12,489 bases of DNA from JBAZYZ01 sp964366065 (GTDB taxonomy: Bacteria; Patescibacteriota; Minisyncoccia; Phycocordibacterales; VMEP01): positions 1-12,489 of the forward strand of contig CAYISF010000016.1 in assembly GCA_964366065.1 (NCBI GenBank), given 5' to 3'. Every line of letters starts with the position of its first letter. The first letter of the stretch is position 1. The position numbers were made by a program, and so were the translations under genes. Below, piece by piece: positions 11,282 through 12,489 of this stretch. The notes under the pieces are model-generated. The model made no database searches, was not told where the DNA came from, and saw only the letters and a program-made list of their open reading frames with translations.

Positions 11282-11893
11282 TTAGCGGTCAAAGAGGCGG
11301 AAAAGGGCGATGCCGGCCGCGACTGAGACATTGAGGGATTCTTTTCCTCGCTTGGCATTGCGAGGATGGTGAGCTTGTCGAACCATAAAACCGCGCATGG
11401 GAATTTCTATCAGTTCATCGCAGACATCGCGGAGTTTTTTGCTTAAACCAAGCACTTCATTTCCCAAAACAAGCGCGGTTTTCTTCCGCGGGCGCGCGGA
11501 CTTGTAGTCGCGCGCCCGCGTATCCTGCTCAAGCCCTATGATAAAAACTTTTTCTCTTTTCAGTTTCTTAAAAAGTTTCGCCGTATTTTTCACTTCCTCC
11601 CACGGCACAGACATTTGCGCCCCAAGCGCGGACTTGGCAATATCTTTGCGAAACCGGCCAAAACGATCCAGTGGAAGCGGAGTGTAGCCGGAAAGATATA
11701 TTTTTGAAATACCAACGGCATCAGCCGTGCGGAAAATGGCTCCGACATTGTAGGCGCTGCGTATGTTGTGGAGTATCAAATAAGTTTTTTTGGCCTTGCC
11801 CCGTAGTGAATTTGGCAACGGTTTCTTTTTGCGCCCCGCCAGTCGGCGGGGCGCATTGCCAAATTCTACTGCGGGGTTTTCGCGCGCGGGCAT
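11282..11893 (-). CDS. SpoU/TrmH family RNA 2'-O-methyltransferase with two repeat insertions
   Basis: A 203-residue SPOUT enzyme that would use SAM to methylate a ribose 2'-OH in tRNA or rRNA. Motif 1 is NIRSAYNVGAIFRTADA (43-59, with Asn43, Asn49 and Arg55), motif 2 is LVLGNEVLGLS (141-151, Glu146) and motif 3 is EIPMRG (163-168) plus SLNVSVAAGIALF (186-198). Family members normally run EIPMRG almost directly into ESLNVS. Here 15 residues, FMVRQAHHPRNAKRG (169-183), are inserted there. Residues about 6-33 come from a G+C-rich palindrome before the conserved start (KKTYLILHNIRS), and no other start codon exists downstream before motif 1. The ATG at 11893 is eight bases after TATCAT on the minus strand. 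The target RNA cannot be told from sequence, and activity may be affected. Confidence 0.85.
   Translation of the reverse strand: MPARENPAVEFGNAPRRLAGRKKKPLPNSLRGKAKKTYLILHNIRSAYNVGAIFRTADAVGISKIYLSGYTPLPLDRFGRFRKDIAKSALGAQMSVPWEEVKNTAKLFKKLKREKVFIIGLEQDTRARDYKSARPRKKTALVLGNEVLGLSKKLRDVCDELIEIPMRGFMVRQAHHPRNAKRGKESLNVSVAAGIALFRLFDR
11345..11389 (-). repeat. In-frame repeat insertion inside the SpoU catalytic region
   Basis: The minus strand carries ATGGTTCGACAAGCTCACCA, whose ATGGT and ACCAT ends are complementary, then CCTCGC-AATGCCAA-GCGAGG, a six-base-pair hairpin. It adds 15 codons between the conserved EIPMRG and KESLNVS. GGTTCGACAAGCTCACC is a dispersed repeat I recall from many bacterial genomes, giving VRQAHH-type peptides; this is memory, not a search. 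Confidence 0.7.
11799..11876. repeat. Nested palindromic element in the 5' coding end of the SpoU gene
   Basis: The outer arms CCCCGTAGTGAATTTGGCAA (11799-11818) and 11856-11876 are complementary with one gap and one mismatch. Inside is a perfect 10-base-pair hairpin GCGCCCCGCC-AGTC-GGCGGGGCGC (11831-11854). The element is read in frame as part of the SpoU N-terminus. The outer CCCCGTAGTRA core is shared with the hairpin at 3470-3503. Confidence 0.75.
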
Positions 11894-11912
11894 AATTTGC
11901 TATGATAGCAGT
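11894..11912. promoter_or_regulatory. Divergent overlapping promoters for SpoU and DoxX genes
   Basis: GCTATGATAGC (11900-11910) is a palindrome except for its centre. Read on + it gives TATGAT (11901-11906) with an upstream TGC (extended -10), six bases before the DoxX ATG. Read on minus it gives TATCAT (11902-11907), eight bases before the SpoU ATG. One short site therefore supplies the -10 for both leaderless or near-leaderless genes. Confidence 0.55.
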
Positions 11913-12317
11913 ATGTTAAACGCCTTTCCATCACTCCTCGCCTATGGCCTGGCTGGCGCCTTTATTATCCGGATCGTGTTAGGAATACTTTTTGTTCTGG
12001 CAGGATTCATAAAAGTATTCCGCAACCGCGAAGAGTGCGCGCGCATTTTCAGAGAAGCGGGGCTGCCTGCGCCGCGGGCGTTTTCAATGGCTACCGGACT
12101 GATAGAAATTGCGGGCGGCATCTTTCTAATTGCCGGATTTGGCACGCAGATAGCCGCCATCGTGCTCGCCATCGTAACGCTCGGATTTCTCACCATCAAA
12201 ATCCGCCAACCTGAACTTCTTCATAACGACGTTACATATTACATACTTATTCTCGCCATGGCGCTCTCGCTTGCCGTCACCGGCGCCGGTTTCTTCGCTT
12301 TTGATTTGCCGCTGTAA
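11913..12317 (+). CDS. DoxX-like small integral membrane protein
   Basis: From the ATG at 11913 the protein has 134 residues and four hydrophobic segments (about 12-33, 60-77, 78-95 and 108-128). IIRIVLGILFVLAGFIKVF, the charged loop FRNREECARIFREAGLPAP, and the GLIEIAGGIFLIAG helix are typical of the DoxX family. DoxX proteins are membrane components linked to thiol/redox balance or quinone-related oxidation in better-studied bacteria; the role here is not known. An upstream in-frame ATG at 11790 would add 41 residues encoded by the palindromic element and the promoter. I reject it because the -10 lies six bases before 11913. Confidence 0.85.
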   Translation: MLNAFPSLLAYGLAGAFIIRIVLGILFVLAGFIKVFRNREECARIFREAGLPAPRAFSMATGLIEIAGGIFLIAGFGTQIAAIVLAIVTLGFLTIKIRQPELLHNDVTYYILILAMALSLAVTGAGFFAFDLPL

Positions 12318-12414
12318 ACGACGAGCAGCTTACAACCGACAACAAACAACAATAGGGTTGCTGTAATTAATTTTTCGTTGTAAGTTGTGGGTTGTTGGTT
12401 GTTAATTTTTATAC
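12318..12414. repeat. Short spacer rich in ACAAC/GTTGT units
   Basis: CTTACAAC (12329-12336) recurs as the complement GTTGTAAG near 12377-12384. The left side is made of CAAC-type units (GACAACAAACAACAA) and the right of GTTG-type units (GTTGTGGGTTGTTGGTTGTT), so the two can form an imperfect long hairpin between the DoxX gene and tRNA-Lys. No gene or clear terminator is seen. Confidence 0.4.
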
Positions 12415-12487
12415 CCGCCCGTAGCTCAGTTGGTAGAGCAGCTCCCTTTTAAGGAGAGGGTCGTAGGTTCGATTCCTACCGGGCGGA
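12415..12487 (+). tRNA. tRNA-Lys(UUU)
   Basis: The acceptor arms CCGCCCG (12415-12421) and CGGGCGG (12480-12486) pair fully, with discriminator A12487. The D arm GCTC/GAGC with AGTTGGTAGA is standard. The anticodon stem GCTCC/GGAGA encloses CTTTTAA, giving anticodon UUU for lysine; the first stem pair (27-43) is a G-A mismatch. The T arm is GTAGG-TTCGATT-CCTAC. The two bases after the discriminator are CA, so CCA is not encoded as such. Confidence 0.95.
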
Positions 12488-12489
12488 CA

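Noticed and set aside
11790..11912. N-terminal extension of the DoxX-like protein
   Set aside because: The extension is the antisense of the SpoU 5' end and its palindrome. The -10 TATGAT lies just before the ATG at 11913.
1..12489. Alternative genetic code with UGA as glycine (as in some CPR groups)
   Set aside because: The HAD gene ends in TGA at its natural family length, and the genes read normally with the standard code.
1..12489. CRISPR array, prophage, transposase or defence system
   Set aside because: No regularly spaced repeats, integrase, transposase or known defence domains are visible. The repeats here are palindromic elements and tRNA fragments only.

Overview
The window looks like a piece of a small-genome bacterium of the Patescibacteria/CPR (Paceibacteria-like) group. 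This is inferred from gene content and style. Proteins are short and the genes are packed, with convergent overlaps. Almost no gene has a Shine-Dalgarno sequence. The Mur ligase, Fpg and two-helix membrane proteins have the sequence style I associate with that group. None of the four tRNAs encodes its CCA end. UGA acts as a stop (the HAD gene ends in TGA), so the standard bacterial code fits.

Layout. 1-2581: the end of an unidentified + strand gene meets a PLP aminotransferase (minus). Then come tRNA-Ser(UGA), a strong terminator and a membrane fatty acid desaturase (minus). 2791-3279: a two-helix membrane protein of unknown function. 3280-4440: a repeat-rich stretch with two arginine tRNAs (anticodons CCG and GCG), an A+T-rich membrane-anchored SGNH hydrolase between them, and partial tRNA duplications with hairpin elements. 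4460-5538: a HAD-IIB phosphatase-like gene downstream of rpsT. 5765-7964: ruvA, a small winged-helix regulator bracketed by matching palindromes, and a MurE-like ligase. 7961-9193: a membrane-anchored amidase with a peptidoglycan-binding domain, overlapping the ligase tail to tail by 4 bases. 9194-9417: a gene-free spacer with a compact foldable structure. 9418-11187: mutM (fpg) and a membrane-anchored lamin-tail-like protein with six cysteines. 11282-12317: a SpoU/TrmH RNA methyltransferase carrying two in-frame repeat insertions, divergent from a DoxX-like membrane protein. 12415-12487: tRNA-Lys(UUU).

Functional themes. The genes are mostly housekeeping: DNA repair (ruvA, mutM), cell wall (Mur ligase, amidase), translation (S20, tRNAs, SpoU methyltransferase) and lipid or envelope functions (desaturase, SGNH hydrolase, DoxX). 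I see no defence system, CRISPR array, prophage or transposase. The most striking signal is regulatory. Five genes have a -10-like hexamer ending exactly 6 bases before the ATG, which predicts leaderless mRNAs. The desaturase instead has a normal leader and a strong Shine-Dalgarno. The second theme is small palindromic repeat elements inserted next to tRNAs, at gene ends and inside a coding sequence.
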